NCBI GenBank assembly: GCA_036494465.1 | Contig: DASXOJ010000176.1 | Span: forward strand, 20,662-84,661 | Length of the DNA: 64,000 nucleotides | DNA from: CAJCJE01 sp036494465 | GTDB lineage: Bacteria; Actinomycetota; Actinomycetes; Mycobacteriales; Pseudonocardiaceae | Direction of reading: 5' to 3' | Shown here: positions 19,147 to 27,820 of the stretch, one piece after another | Layout: each line of letters opens with the position of its first letter | Position numbering within the stretch: the stretch's first letter is position 1 | Program-made: the position numbers and the translations under genes | Notes under the pieces: generated by a model | The model's input: only the letters and a program-made list of their open reading frames with translations | The model's database searches: none | What the model was told of the DNA's origin: nothing

Positions 19147-20442
19147 ATGGCGAGCATCGAATTCTGGGGCGGCTTGGGCGTCATCGGATCCAGCAAGATC
19201 ATGGTCGACGACGGGGTCAACCGGGTGCTGCTGGACATCGGTCTGGACAACCCGGTCGGCGCCGACCTGTTCCGCGCTCCAGTGCGCGCCCGCGAGGGCC
19301 GGGAACTGGCCGATCGGCTGCGGGTCGGTGCCGCGCCGCGCATTCCCGGGTTGTTCGAGCCGTCGCTGCTCGACCCGGGCGACCCGATCGCCGAACCTGT
19401 CGGCGATCCGGCCGCGACGCAGGTCTTCGTCAGTCACCCGCACCTCGACCACGCGGGCCTGGCCGGTTACGTGCGGCGCGAGATCGGGGTGCACACGCAC
19501 ACCGACGCGGTGGACCTGCTGGACGCGTTGCAGGCGGCCGGGATCGGCCTGCCATGCGGGCATCCGCGCTGGCGGCGGCTGGTCGACGGGCAGGTCGTCG
19601 AGGTAGGCGCGATCGAGGTGGAGTGCGTCGCGGTCGACCACGACGTGCCGGGCGCGTGCGGATTCCTGGTGCGTACCAAGGACGGCACCCTCGCCTACAC
19701 CGGCGACATCCGCTTCCACGGCCGCCATCCCGAGCGTAGCGAAGAGTTCGTGCGCCGGGCGCGTGACGCGGACGTGCTGGTCATGGAGGGCACCACGCTC
19801 TCGTTCTCGCCCGCGGAGGGGCCGCAGCGCAGCGAGGGAGACGTGCTGGCCTCGTTCAAGACGATCATGGACGCAGCCGACGGGCTGGTGCTGATCGCGT
19901 TGTATCCGATGGACATCGAGCGGATCGCCGAGTGCTCCTCGGCCGCCGCCGCTGCCGGGCGGACCATCCTGTGGCCCGCGCCGCTCGCGTCGGCCCTGCG
20001 CAGGCTCGGCATCGCCGAGGCGACCAACCTGGCCACCGACGGGCACGAGGGCGTCGAACTGGCCGCAGTGCACGCCAAACCGGGCGCGTTCATCGTTCAG
20101 CCCGACCCCGCCGACCTACCCGGTCTGCTCGACCTGCCGCTGAAACCCGGCGACGTGTTCGTGCACGCGGGCGGCGAGCCGCTCGGCGAGTTCGACCCGC
20201 GCTGGCGGGTGTTCCGGGACTGGCTGGCCTGCCTGCACGTGGAGTTGCACGAGATCGGCAGCGGCGGGCACGCGTCCCCGGACGAACTGCACGCCATGGT
20301 CGAGCGGATCCGGCCGAGGGTGGTCTTTCCGGTGCACACCTTCGAGCCGGGCCGGCTCTCGCCCGCATTGGGTATTCAGCGCGTGGTAGCACGTTACGGA
20401 ACGCGTTATTCCTTTTCTGGCCAAGACAAGAAATTGACGTGA
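19147..20442 (+). CDS. RNase J/beta-CASP-like metallo-beta-lactamase-fold hydrolase
   Basis: A cytosolic 431-residue protein. It opens with IEFWGGLGVIGSSKIMV, a typical start of RNase J-type MBL proteins, and has the metal motif SHPHLDHAG near residue 96 (HxHxDH). DHDVPGACGF and YTGDIRFHG supply later metal ligands. The C-terminus has GSGGHASPDEL and VVFPVHTFEPG, matching the RNA-specificity (RMMBL) motif. It is shorter than RNase J (about 550 residues), so an RNA or nucleotide phosphodiesterase role is inferred. A promoter of its own is likely; a 500-base gap separates it from the P450 operon. Confidence 0.82.
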   Translation: MASIEFWGGLGVIGSSKIMVDDGVNRVLLDIGLDNPVGADLFRAPVRAREGRELADRLRVGAAPRIPGLFEPSLLDPGDPIAEPVGDPAATQVFVSHPHLDHAGLAGYVRREIGVHTHTDAVDLLDALQAAGIGLPCGHPRWRRLVDGQVVEVGAIEVECVAVDHDVPGACGFLVRTKDGTLAYTGDIRFHGRHPERSEEFVRRARDADVLVMEGTTLSFSPAEGPQRSEGDVLASFKTIMDAADGLVLIALYPMDIERIAECSSAAAAAGRTILWPAPLASALRRLGIAEATNLATDGHEGVELAAVHAKPGAFIVQPDPADLPGLLDLPLKPGDVFVHAGGEPLGEFDPRWRVFRDWLACLHVELHEIGSGGHASPDELHAMVERIRPRVVFPVHTFEPGRLSPALGIQRVVARYGTRYSFSGQDKKLT

Positions 20443-20948
20443 AACACAGAAAAATGTCATCAGTGCGCTTACTATCTTTGGTGTGTTAGCCGTATCGTTC
20501 AGTGGGGTTAAGGGGAACGAACGGCTCCGTTCCGGCGGCGGGTGCGTCCCCATTGCGTCACGGGTGGGGGATGGCGGGGGAGCCGGTAACGAAAGGCGGG
20601 TTTCGTCTCGCCGCGCTCATCTGAGCCGATGCGGGGACGAACAGGGCGAAACTCGCGAAGTGTGCGATTGATCGTTTGCGCTGACGACTCTTCCGTGCAG
20701 CTCAGCAGGGCTCTTGTCGGCAAAAATGCCACGTCGGACCAGGGGTGGCCGACCACGGGCGACAGACCTCCACTGACCGGTCGCCGAGCCGGTTTTGAGC
20801 ACATGTTTCGTAACAGCACAGGTGGTCATTCGACGGGGTGATGTCGCGCGCTGCGATCGCAACGACACTGACCATTGCGCACGACAAACGAAGCATCCGA
20901 CAAATGCCTCACTCATCGCTGGCCGGCCCATTAGCGGATAGGTTGACA
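20443..20948 (+). other. Leader region of the halogenase operon, no gene seen
   Basis: About 500 bases between the MBL gene and the P450 start. Its first part is AT-richer than the flanking genes. Short frames here have no ribosome sites or recognisable motifs. The P450 frame is open upstream to 20838, but those codons do not resemble a P450 N-terminus. The operon promoter must lie here; I could not identify a -10/-35 pair with confidence. A TTGACA at 20943-20948 touches the P450 ATG and is not a plausible promoter for it. Confidence 0.5.
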
Positions 20949-22190
20949 ATGGCCGAGACACTGCGAACGAATTCGGCGGAATCAACACCGCGCACGTTCT
21001 CGGCCGCGGCCTGCCCGCGTGAGCTGTCTGTATACGGTCTACTGGTGCGCGACGTGATCACCGCGTCCCGCGAACTGTTCGGCACGCTCGGTGCCGCCGG
21101 TCCAGTGCACTGGGATCCCTACGTCGGCGCGTGGCTGATCGTCGGACCCGACCAGGTCGCGCAGGTGCTCGGTGACGACCGGTTCGCCCCTCGGCGCCTC
21201 GCTGACCAGCAGAAACCCGGCGATGTCGAGCAGATCGCGATGACCGAGGTCGCGGCCAGGATGCTGCTGCAACGCGAGGGCGCCGAGCACCTCAAGCTCA
21301 AGCGGGTCGTGCAGCGGGTGCTCTCGCCGGGCCGGATCAAGGCCCTGGAACCATTCATGCGCGAACTGGCCGACGAGCTACTACCGGACGGTCAACCGCT
21401 CGTCATCGACTTCGCCGCGACCGTCGCGCGCACCTTCCCGCTGTTCGTGCTGGCCCGGCTGCTCGGCATCCCGCGCGCGGACCTGCCGATGGTGCTGGCC
21501 GGTTCGGACGCGATGACCCAGATCGTCAGCGGCCTGCACTACACCGTCGACCCTGGCGTGCATGCCAAGGCGCGCAAGCTGTTCGACTACGCGCTGGACC
21601 TGGTGCGCGAGCGCCGGGCCCGGCCAGGTGACGACGGCGCGAGCGCGTTCGTCATCGCCGCCGACGCGGCGGGCGGGTACGACGACATCGACATCGCGGC
21701 GAACCTGATGATGCTCATCGCCTCCGGTCACCAGACCATGCCCGGGTTCCTCGGCATCGCGGTGCACGACGCGCTGCGCGCGGGCGCCGAACTGGGCGAG
21801 GTCAACCGGGCGCTGGCCGAGGTCACCCCGTCCCGGTTCGTCGGCAGGGTTGCCAGCGAACAGGTTGTCGTCGGTGACTGTCGGATCGAACCCGGTGACG
21901 CCGTGCTGGTGTTGCTGGCCGCGGCCAACTGGGCGATGTCTGCCCAAAATGACAACAACAACGAAGAATCCGGACCCCTGCGGCATTTCGCCTTCGGACA
22001 CGGCCGGCATCGCTGCGCCGGTGCGGCCATGGCGGAGCTGGAAGGCGCTGTGTTGTTCGACAAAGTCCGCGCGCTGTGGCCCGAAGTACGTATCTCCACC
22101 GATGCCCAACCCTCATGGAACAACAACGCCAACCTCCCCGCACTGACCAGTCTGCCGATCGAGATCGGAACATCATGGACAATCGGGTGA
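20949..22190 (+). CDS. Atypical cytochrome P450 in halogenase operon
   Basis: A soluble bacterial P450 of 413 residues from the ATG at 20949 (AGG six bases upstream; in-frame ATGs at 20838 and 20904 give an unlikely extension). The heme-binding loop FAFGHGRHRCAGA is intact, Cys near residue 355. Other motifs deviate. The I-helix reads LIASGHQTMPG, with Gln where the acid of (A/G)Gx(D/E)T sits. The K-helix ExxR is not at its usual place (RALAEVTPS; EVNR lies slightly upstream). The segment aligned with the meander PERF motif reads NNNEESGPLRH. It overlaps the halogenase gene by 16 bases. Context suggests oxidation of a carrier-bound amino acid. Confidence 0.85.
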   Translation: MAETLRTNSAESTPRTFSAAACPRELSVYGLLVRDVITASRELFGTLGAAGPVHWDPYVGAWLIVGPDQVAQVLGDDRFAPRRLADQQKPGDVEQIAMTEVAARMLLQREGAEHLKLKRVVQRVLSPGRIKALEPFMRELADELLPDGQPLVIDFAATVARTFPLFVLARLLGIPRADLPMVLAGSDAMTQIVSGLHYTVDPGVHAKARKLFDYALDLVRERRARPGDDGASAFVIAADAAGGYDDIDIAANLMMLIASGHQTMPGFLGIAVHDALRAGAELGEVNRALAEVTPSRFVGRVASEQVVVGDCRIEPGDAVLVLLAAANWAMSAQNDNNNEESGPLRHFAFGHGRHRCAGAAMAELEGAVLFDKVRALWPEVRISTDAQPSWNNNANLPALTSLPIEIGTSWTIG

Positions 22191-23764
22191 AGAAGGTAGT
22201 CATCCTCGGCGGTGGCACCGCCGGGTGGATGACCGCGTCCTACCTCGGCAAGGCGCTACAGGGCACCGCGTCCATCACCGTGCTCGAAGCGCCTGCGGTG
22301 CCGCGCATCGGCGTTGGCGAAGCCACGATTCCCAACCTGCAAACGGCGTTCTTCGACTTCCTGGGCATTCCCGAGGACATCTGGATGCGCGAGTGCAACG
22401 CCGCCTTCAAGACTGGCATCAGGTTCGTCAACTGGCGCAGTGCGGGTAACGCGCAACTGGCACCGCGCCTGATCGATGGCGAGCCTGATGCCTTCTACCA
22501 CCTGTTCGGCGTTTTGCCCACGCACGACCAGATCCCGTTGTCGCACTATTGGTACAGCGACTATTCCGCCGGGAAGACCCGGGAAACTTTTGTGGAAACT
22601 TGTTTTCCGGACGCCCTGGCGGTGGACGCGCTGAAGGCGCCCAGGTTCACCGATGGCCGCCCGGCGACCCGCTACGCGTGGCATTTCGACGCGAACCTGG
22701 TGGCGGAGTTCCTGCGTCGCTTCGCCACCGAGAAGCAGGGCGTCGTGCACATCGCGGACACGATGACCGAGCCGATCGTGGACGAGCGCGGCTTCGTGAC
22801 CGCGCTGCGCACCGAGGGCGGGCAGCGCCTCGACGGCGACCTGTTCATCGACTGCTCCGGGTTCCGCAGTCTGCTGATCGGCAAAGCCATGGGCGAGCCG
22901 TTCATCGACATGAGCGACCACCTGCTGTGCGACAGCGCGGTCGCCACCAACGTCGAGTACGACGACAGCGCGGGCGTCGAGCCGTTCACCTCCTCGATCG
23001 CCATGGACGCCGGGTGGACGTGGAAGATCCCGCTGCTCGGTCGCGCCGGTACCGGTTACGTCTACTCCAGCCAGTTCAGCGACCCGGACACGGCGACCGC
23101 CGACCTGTGCGCGATGTGGGGGCTCGACCCGGAAACCCAGCCGGTCAAGAAAATCCGGTTCCGGGTCGGGCGCAACCGGCGGGCCTGGGTGCGCAACGTG
23201 GTCAGCGTCGGCCTGTCCTCGTGCTTCGTGGAACCGCTGGAGTCGACCGGGATCTACTTCATCACCGGCGCCCTCTACCACCTGGTCCGCAACTTCCCGG
23301 ACCTGCGGTTCGACCCAGCGCAGACGAACAGGTTCAACGCCGAGATCGAGACCATGTTCGACGACACTCGCGATTTTCTCCAGGCGCACTTCTATTTCTC
23401 GCCTCGGGCGGACACCGAGTTCTGGCGGGCGAACAAGCAACTGCGGCTCGCCGAGAAGATCCAGGAGAAGGTGGTCGCCTACCGCGCCGGGCTGATCGTG
23501 GACCAGCCAGTGGTGGACGAGGACACCTACTACACCAGCTTCGAGGCCGAGTTCCGGAACTTCTGGACCAACAACAACTACTACTGCGTGCTGGCGGGCC
23601 TGGGAGTGTTGCCCGATCGACCGCTGCCGCTGCTCGCGCACCGGCCGGAGTCGATCGCGGGCGTGGCAGGCCGGTTCGAGGACATCAAGCGGCAACAACG
23701 GTCGCTGCTGGCGACGCTGCCCGCCAACAACGTGTACCTGCATCAGTTGCACGGAGAGAAGTGA
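22175..23764 (+). CDS. FAD-dependent tryptophan halogenase, PrnA (7-halogenase)-like
   Basis: A 529-residue flavin halogenase (PrnA has 538). The FAD motif GGGTAGWM is at residues 12-19. Lys79 in AAFKTGIRF matches PrnA Lys79, which steers hypochlorous acid. GWTWKIPL at 280-287 is the WxWxIP signature. Glu356 in EPLESTGIYF matches PrnA Glu346. EFRNFW followed by NNNYYC resembles the PrnA tryptophan-binding segment, and LGVLPDRPLPLL the PrnA C-terminal region. Free tryptophan chlorination, probably at C7, is therefore the best prediction. It needs FADH2 from a flavin reductase; none is encoded nearby. Its stop overlaps the next start (GTGA). Confidence 0.93.
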   Translation: MDNRVKKVVILGGGTAGWMTASYLGKALQGTASITVLEAPAVPRIGVGEATIPNLQTAFFDFLGIPEDIWMRECNAAFKTGIRFVNWRSAGNAQLAPRLIDGEPDAFYHLFGVLPTHDQIPLSHYWYSDYSAGKTRETFVETCFPDALAVDALKAPRFTDGRPATRYAWHFDANLVAEFLRRFATEKQGVVHIADTMTEPIVDERGFVTALRTEGGQRLDGDLFIDCSGFRSLLIGKAMGEPFIDMSDHLLCDSAVATNVEYDDSAGVEPFTSSIAMDAGWTWKIPLLGRAGTGYVYSSQFSDPDTATADLCAMWGLDPETQPVKKIRFRVGRNRRAWVRNVVSVGLSSCFVEPLESTGIYFITGALYHLVRNFPDLRFDPAQTNRFNAEIETMFDDTRDFLQAHFYFSPRADTEFWRANKQLRLAEKIQEKVVAYRAGLIVDQPVVDEDTYYTSFEAEFRNFWTNNNYYCVLAGLGVLPDRPLPLLAHRPESIAGVAGRFEDIKRQQRSLLATLPANNVYLHQLHGEK

Positions 23765-25227
23765 GTGACGTGCGAGTCGGGGTGATCGGTTGTGGCGCGG
23801 CGGGAACCGCCGTGCTGGACGCGGTGGTGCGGACCGCGGCGGCGTTGCGGCGCCGGGTCGAGGTGACCGTGTTCGAACCGGGCGGTGCCTTCGGGCCCGG
23901 CCGGGCCTACGACCTGGCCAACGGCACCGCGCCGTTGAACCTGGTGCCCGCCAAGATGTCGCTGCGGCCGGACCAGCCGGAGCACTTCAGTTCCTGGCTG
24001 GACATCGCCGAGGAGCGTGACGTCTACCTGCCGAGAGCGACCTACGGTCGTTACCTCGCCGATCTCGTCAGTTTCGCGCTCGCGACCGCGGTGGGACACG
24101 GTTCGCGGGTGCGACTGATCGATGAACGGGTGGTGGAACTCGCCGTGAGGGAGGGCGAGTTCCACGCCTGGTCGGACGCGTACCGGCCGTACCGGTTCGA
24201 CGTGGTGTTCCTGTGCGTCGGCAGCGCCGAACCGGACGACATCTACGGCCTGGCGGGCACGCCCGGCTTCGTCGCCGACCCGTATCCGCTCGACGAGCTG
24301 TCCGACACCGTCGCGCCCAACGCCTCGGTCGCCGTGCTCGGCACCGGACTGTCTGCTGTGGACACCGCGATGCGGCTTGCCGAACGCGGTCACCAGCGCC
24401 CGATCACCCTGGTGTCGCGCAGCGGGTACCTGCCCGCGGTGCGCGGCAGCACCAGTCTGAGCGCCGAACTGCGCGCCACCGGTCGCGGCGACCTGGCCCG
24501 CATGGCCGCCGAGCGCGGTCACCTGACCGTGCGCGACCTGTGGCGGGTGATCAGCCGCGAATTCCGCGCTCAGGGCATCCCAGCGCACACCGTGCTGCGC
24601 GAGTTCCACCGCGACGAACTGCCCGGCAACCGGCTGCACCGGCAGCGGCACGAGGCCATCGTCGGCAACCGCGCGCACGCGCTGCTGCTGGACGTCGCGG
24701 GCGTGCTCGTGCAGGACGCGTGGCGGCTGTTCGACGACGAGAACCGCGCCGAGTTCGTCCGCGACTGGCACTCCCTGGTCGCCGGGTTGTGTGCGCCGAT
24801 GCCGATCTCGTCCGCGAACCCGATGTGCAAGCTGCTCGACTCGGGCGCGGTGCGCCTGCTCGGCGGCATCCACAAGGTGACGTCGACCGACGAGGGCTTC
24901 GCGGTCGACACCGAGACCGAACAGTTCACAGTGGACACCGTGGTCAACACGATCCGCCCGTACACCGCGATGATCCCGGGCCGGGCAGGCGACCTGGTCG
25001 GCTCGCTGCTCCGCGCCGGTCTCACCGTGCCGCACCGGCACGGCGGCGTGGCCATCGAACCGCACACGCTTCGCCTCACCGACCAGGCCGGCCAGCCGGT
25101 GCCCGGGCTCTACGCGCTCGGCGAGCTCACCACCGGCGAGCTCTACCTGGAGACCACCATCATCGGCACGATCGCCCGCCGCGCGCAGCAGGCGGTCGCG
25201 CACATGTTCGCCGAGGTGACGTCATGA
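23761..25227 (+). CDS. FAD/NAD(P)-binding oxidoreductase (FAD_NAD_binding_9 type)
   Basis: A 488-residue flavoprotein from a GTG overlapping the halogenase stop. The N-terminus VRVGVIGCGAAGTAV holds the FAD dinucleotide motif. FGPGRAYDLANGTAPLNLVP is typical of the FAD_NAD_binding_9 group. A second Rossmann motif, VAVLGTGLSAVDTAMRLAERG, lies near residue 193. TTGELYLETTIIGTIA ends the FAD domain. The fold recalls N-hydroxylating and Baeyer-Villiger-type monooxygenases, but the family's reactions are poorly known. In this operon it could oxidise (chloro)tryptophan or a tethered intermediate; a simple flavin reductase role for the halogenase is less likely. ATGA coupling to the next gene. Confidence 0.75.
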   Translation: MSDVRVGVIGCGAAGTAVLDAVVRTAAALRRRVEVTVFEPGGAFGPGRAYDLANGTAPLNLVPAKMSLRPDQPEHFSSWLDIAEERDVYLPRATYGRYLADLVSFALATAVGHGSRVRLIDERVVELAVREGEFHAWSDAYRPYRFDVVFLCVGSAEPDDIYGLAGTPGFVADPYPLDELSDTVAPNASVAVLGTGLSAVDTAMRLAERGHQRPITLVSRSGYLPAVRGSTSLSAELRATGRGDLARMAAERGHLTVRDLWRVISREFRAQGIPAHTVLREFHRDELPGNRLHRQRHEAIVGNRAHALLLDVAGVLVQDAWRLFDDENRAEFVRDWHSLVAGLCAPMPISSANPMCKLLDSGAVRLLGGIHKVTSTDEGFAVDTETEQFTVDTVVNTIRPYTAMIPGRAGDLVGSLLRAGLTVPHRHGGVAIEPHTLRLTDQAGQPVPGLYALGELTTGELYLETTIIGTIARRAQQAVAHMFAEVTS

Positions 25228-26900
25228 CGCTCGCGCTCCCCGGTACCGTCGTCGACCTGATCGACCGACAGCTGCGCACCAGGTCCGGCAGCCTGTGCGT
25301 GGCCGACCCCGACCTTCGTCTGTCCTATCAGGACTTCGCGCGGCTGACCGCCGACTTCGCCGAGTTGCTCGCCTGCTACGGCCTCGCCCGCGGCGAACTG
25401 GTCGCGGTCAGCGGCGGGCCCAGCGTCGCGGTGGTCGCGCTCGCGGTCGCCGTCTGGCGGGCGGGCGGCGCCTTCCTGCTGTTCGACCCGGCCCAACCCG
25501 AGGCCCGCCAGGAAGAACTGCGCGCCGACGCGGGCGTCCGGCTCGCCATCACCGTCGCCGACGACGGCATCGACATCGTCGAAGATGGCACCTGGACGCC
25601 GATCCAGGGCATCGACAACGTCGACGAGCTCGCCTACGTCGTCTACACCTCCGGCTCGACCGGCAAACCCAAGGGCGTGCTGGTCCGGCACTCCGCGCTG
25701 CTGCCGGTGATGCGGATGAAGGACACCGAGTTCGGCATCGTCGCGGGCGACCGGATCGCCATGCTCGCACCGCTGCACGTCGAAGGTGTGCTGTTCGAGA
25801 TCCTCGCCGCGCTCACCTCCGGCGCCAGCCTGCACATCCCGGCCGCCGACCAGCGCAGGCCAGGACCGGCGCTGGACGAGTTCCTGCGCACCGAAGCAAT
25901 CACCGTCCTGGTCGCCACCCCGTCCCGGTTGCGCGACCTCGACCCGAACGAGTTTCCCGCGCTGCGCCTGGTGATCAGCGCGGGTGAGGACCTGCCGGTG
26001 GACACCGCGCGCCGCTGGGCACAGGACCGCGCGCTGTTCAACAGCTACGGCGTCACCGAAGCCACCATCGCCACCACCTGCGCGCGGATCCGACCCGACG
26101 TGACCGAGGTGTCCATCGGCCGCGCCATCGCGCACAACGGCGTGCACATCCTGGACGAGTCGCTGCGGCCGGTGCCATGCGGCGCGATCGGCGAGCTGTT
26201 CATCAGCGGCGCCGGTGTCGCGCTCGGCTACCTCAACCGGCCCGAGCTGACACGCGAACGCTTCGTCGAGATCGACGGCGAACGCATGTACGCGAGCGGC
26301 GACTACGTCCGTGAAGCTCCCGGCGGCCTGCTGTATTTCGCGGGCCGCCGGGATGACCAGATCCAGCTCGGCGGCTTCCGGGTCGAACCCGGCGAGGTCC
26401 GCGCCGCGCTGTCGGCACACCCCGACGTGCACGACTGCGCGGTGCGGGCGGTCGAGGGCAGGCTGATCGCCTATGTCGTGCCCCGCGACGGCGAACCGAA
26501 TGCCTCGGAACTGCGCAACTGGCTGGCTGGCGGGCTCACCCAGGAAATGATCCCGAGCCGCTTCATCACCGTGCCCGCGCTGCCGCAGACGCCCTGGGGC
26601 AAGATCGACTACCAGGCGCTGCCCGACCCGTCGACGGTCACCGTGACACCCGATGGCACGCCACGGGACGCAACCCAGGATGCGATCGCCGCGATCGCGG
26701 CCGAACTGCTGGACATCAGCGCGTTGCCCGGCCTCGGGGACGACCTGTTCCTGCTCGGCCTCACCTCCGTCCTGGTGGCCACGTTGCTGAGACGAATCAA
26801 CGAGGAGTTCGGCGTGCTGCTCAGCCCGGTGGACGTCTTCGAGCGACCAACCATCGGCGAACTGGCCCAACTGGTCACGGAACTGGGGGCAGCGGCATGA
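25224..26900 (+). CDS. Stand-alone NRPS adenylation-thiolation didomain
   Basis: A 558-residue A-T protein. A3 is VVYTSGSTGKPKG (residues 140-152), A5 NSYGVTEAT, A7 YASGDYV, A8 RRDDQIQLGGFRVEPGE, and A10 has the catalytic Lys in PWGKIDYQAL. The thiolation domain has FLLGLTSVL, with the phosphopantetheine Ser near residue 514. Reading the pocket by eye against GrsA gives E-G-F-V-I-A-S-I-A-K: largely hydrophobic or aromatic, with Glu where the amino-group-binding Asp235 normally sits. The substrate may be tryptophan, a chlorotryptophan or a modified aromatic acid. No condensation domain or MbtH protein is present. ATGA overlaps join it to both neighbours. Confidence 0.88.
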   Translation: MTLALPGTVVDLIDRQLRTRSGSLCVADPDLRLSYQDFARLTADFAELLACYGLARGELVAVSGGPSVAVVALAVAVWRAGGAFLLFDPAQPEARQEELRADAGVRLAITVADDGIDIVEDGTWTPIQGIDNVDELAYVVYTSGSTGKPKGVLVRHSALLPVMRMKDTEFGIVAGDRIAMLAPLHVEGVLFEILAALTSGASLHIPAADQRRPGPALDEFLRTEAITVLVATPSRLRDLDPNEFPALRLVISAGEDLPVDTARRWAQDRALFNSYGVTEATIATTCARIRPDVTEVSIGRAIAHNGVHILDESLRPVPCGAIGELFISGAGVALGYLNRPELTRERFVEIDGERMYASGDYVREAPGGLLYFAGRRDDQIQLGGFRVEPGEVRAALSAHPDVHDCAVRAVEGRLIAYVVPRDGEPNASELRNWLAGGLTQEMIPSRFITVPALPQTPWGKIDYQALPDPSTVTVTPDGTPRDATQDAIAAIAAELLDISALPGLGDDLFLLGLTSVLVATLLRRINEEFGVLLSPVDVFERPTIGELAQLVTELGAAA

Positions 26901-27673
26901 CCGGCGTCATGACCAACCTGTGGTTCCCGCGCGTCGCGCACCGGCGCTGGCCGCGCGTGCGGCTGCTGTGCGTCGGCGGCGCGGGCACCGGACCGTCCGA
27001 GTTCGCGGGCTGGTCGACCGAGTTGCCCGGCTCGGTGGAGCTCTGGCCCGCCCAATTACCGGGCCGGGAACGCCGCATCCGCGAGGCACCAGCGCCGTGC
27101 ATCGACGAGCTCGCCGACGACCTGGCCGAACAGATGTGGCGCTTCTCCGACCCCAACCTGCCCTGGGCGCTGTTCGGGCACAGCTTCGGTTCGCTGGTCG
27201 TCTACGAGGTGGCCAAGCGGATCATCGGCGTGCTGCCGATGTGCGGACTGATCGTGTCGTCCATGGCCGTGCCGCACCAGCAGATCAACCGGTTGCCGGT
27301 GCAGGGCTCCGACGACCACACCCTGCTCGACTGGGTGCGCACCGCCGGTGGCACCGATTCCGGCCTGCTCGACGACCCGCGCTTCGCCAGCTGGCTCGCC
27401 GAGGACCTGCGGGTGACGCTGCGGATCCGCCAGGGCTACTCGCCCAGGCGGTCAGCGCCGCTGCCCTGCCCCATCCTTGCTCTCGGCGGTGCGGGCGACC
27501 CGGACGCGCGACCGGAGGACCTCGCGCAGTGGTGCGCGTACACCAGTAAGTCCTTTGCCTACCAACAGATCGGCAGCGGCCACTTCTTCCTGCGCGACAG
27601 CAGGCCGGACGTGGTCGGCACGATCGCCGCCCAGCTCGAGGACTGGACCCAACCAGTCGCCGTGCACAGATGA
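26897..27673 (+). CDS. Type II thioesterase
   Basis: An alpha/beta-hydrolase thioesterase of 258 residues. The nucleophile elbow is GHSFGS near residue 96, the Asp lies in GGAGDPD and the His in GSGHFFL. PAQLPGRERRI in the first third is the usual type II thioesterase signature. It is the last gene of the operon. With a single A-T carrier upstream, it could release the finished amino acid (as NikP2 or Ecm2 do) or clear misloaded carriers. A strong hairpin follows 61 bases after the stop. Confidence 0.9.
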   Translation: MTGVMTNLWFPRVAHRRWPRVRLLCVGGAGTGPSEFAGWSTELPGSVELWPAQLPGRERRIREAPAPCIDELADDLAEQMWRFSDPNLPWALFGHSFGSLVVYEVAKRIIGVLPMCGLIVSSMAVPHQQINRLPVQGSDDHTLLDWVRTAGGTDSGLLDDPRFASWLAEDLRVTLRIRQGYSPRRSAPLPCPILALGGAGDPDARPEDLAQWCAYTSKSFAYQQIGSGHFFLRDSRPDVVGTIAAQLEDWTQPVAVHR

Positions 27674-27734
27674 ACCACCTCCTCAGGCGGCCGGCCGGCA
27701 GCACGGTCCGCTGGGGGTTCCACTGGGGGACCGC

Positions 27735-27771
27735 CCGGTGGGAGCGCGTTTCCTCAGCGCGCTCCCACCGG
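27735..27771 (+). terminator. Terminator of the halogenase operon
   Basis: CCGGTGGGAGCGCG at 27735-27748 pairs perfectly with CGCGCTCCCACCGG at 27758-27771, a 14-bp stem with a 9-base loop. There is no T tract. It separates the biosynthetic operon from the next gene. Confidence 0.8.
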
Positions 27772-27820
27772 CGCCGCGTACAGCGCATCGGCAGGCTGAT
27801 CATCGTCGGATAGCGCGGGC

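Noticed and set aside
20943..20948. TTGACA just before the P450 ATG as a -35 box
   Set aside because: It abuts the start codon, so it cannot direct a transcript that includes that start.
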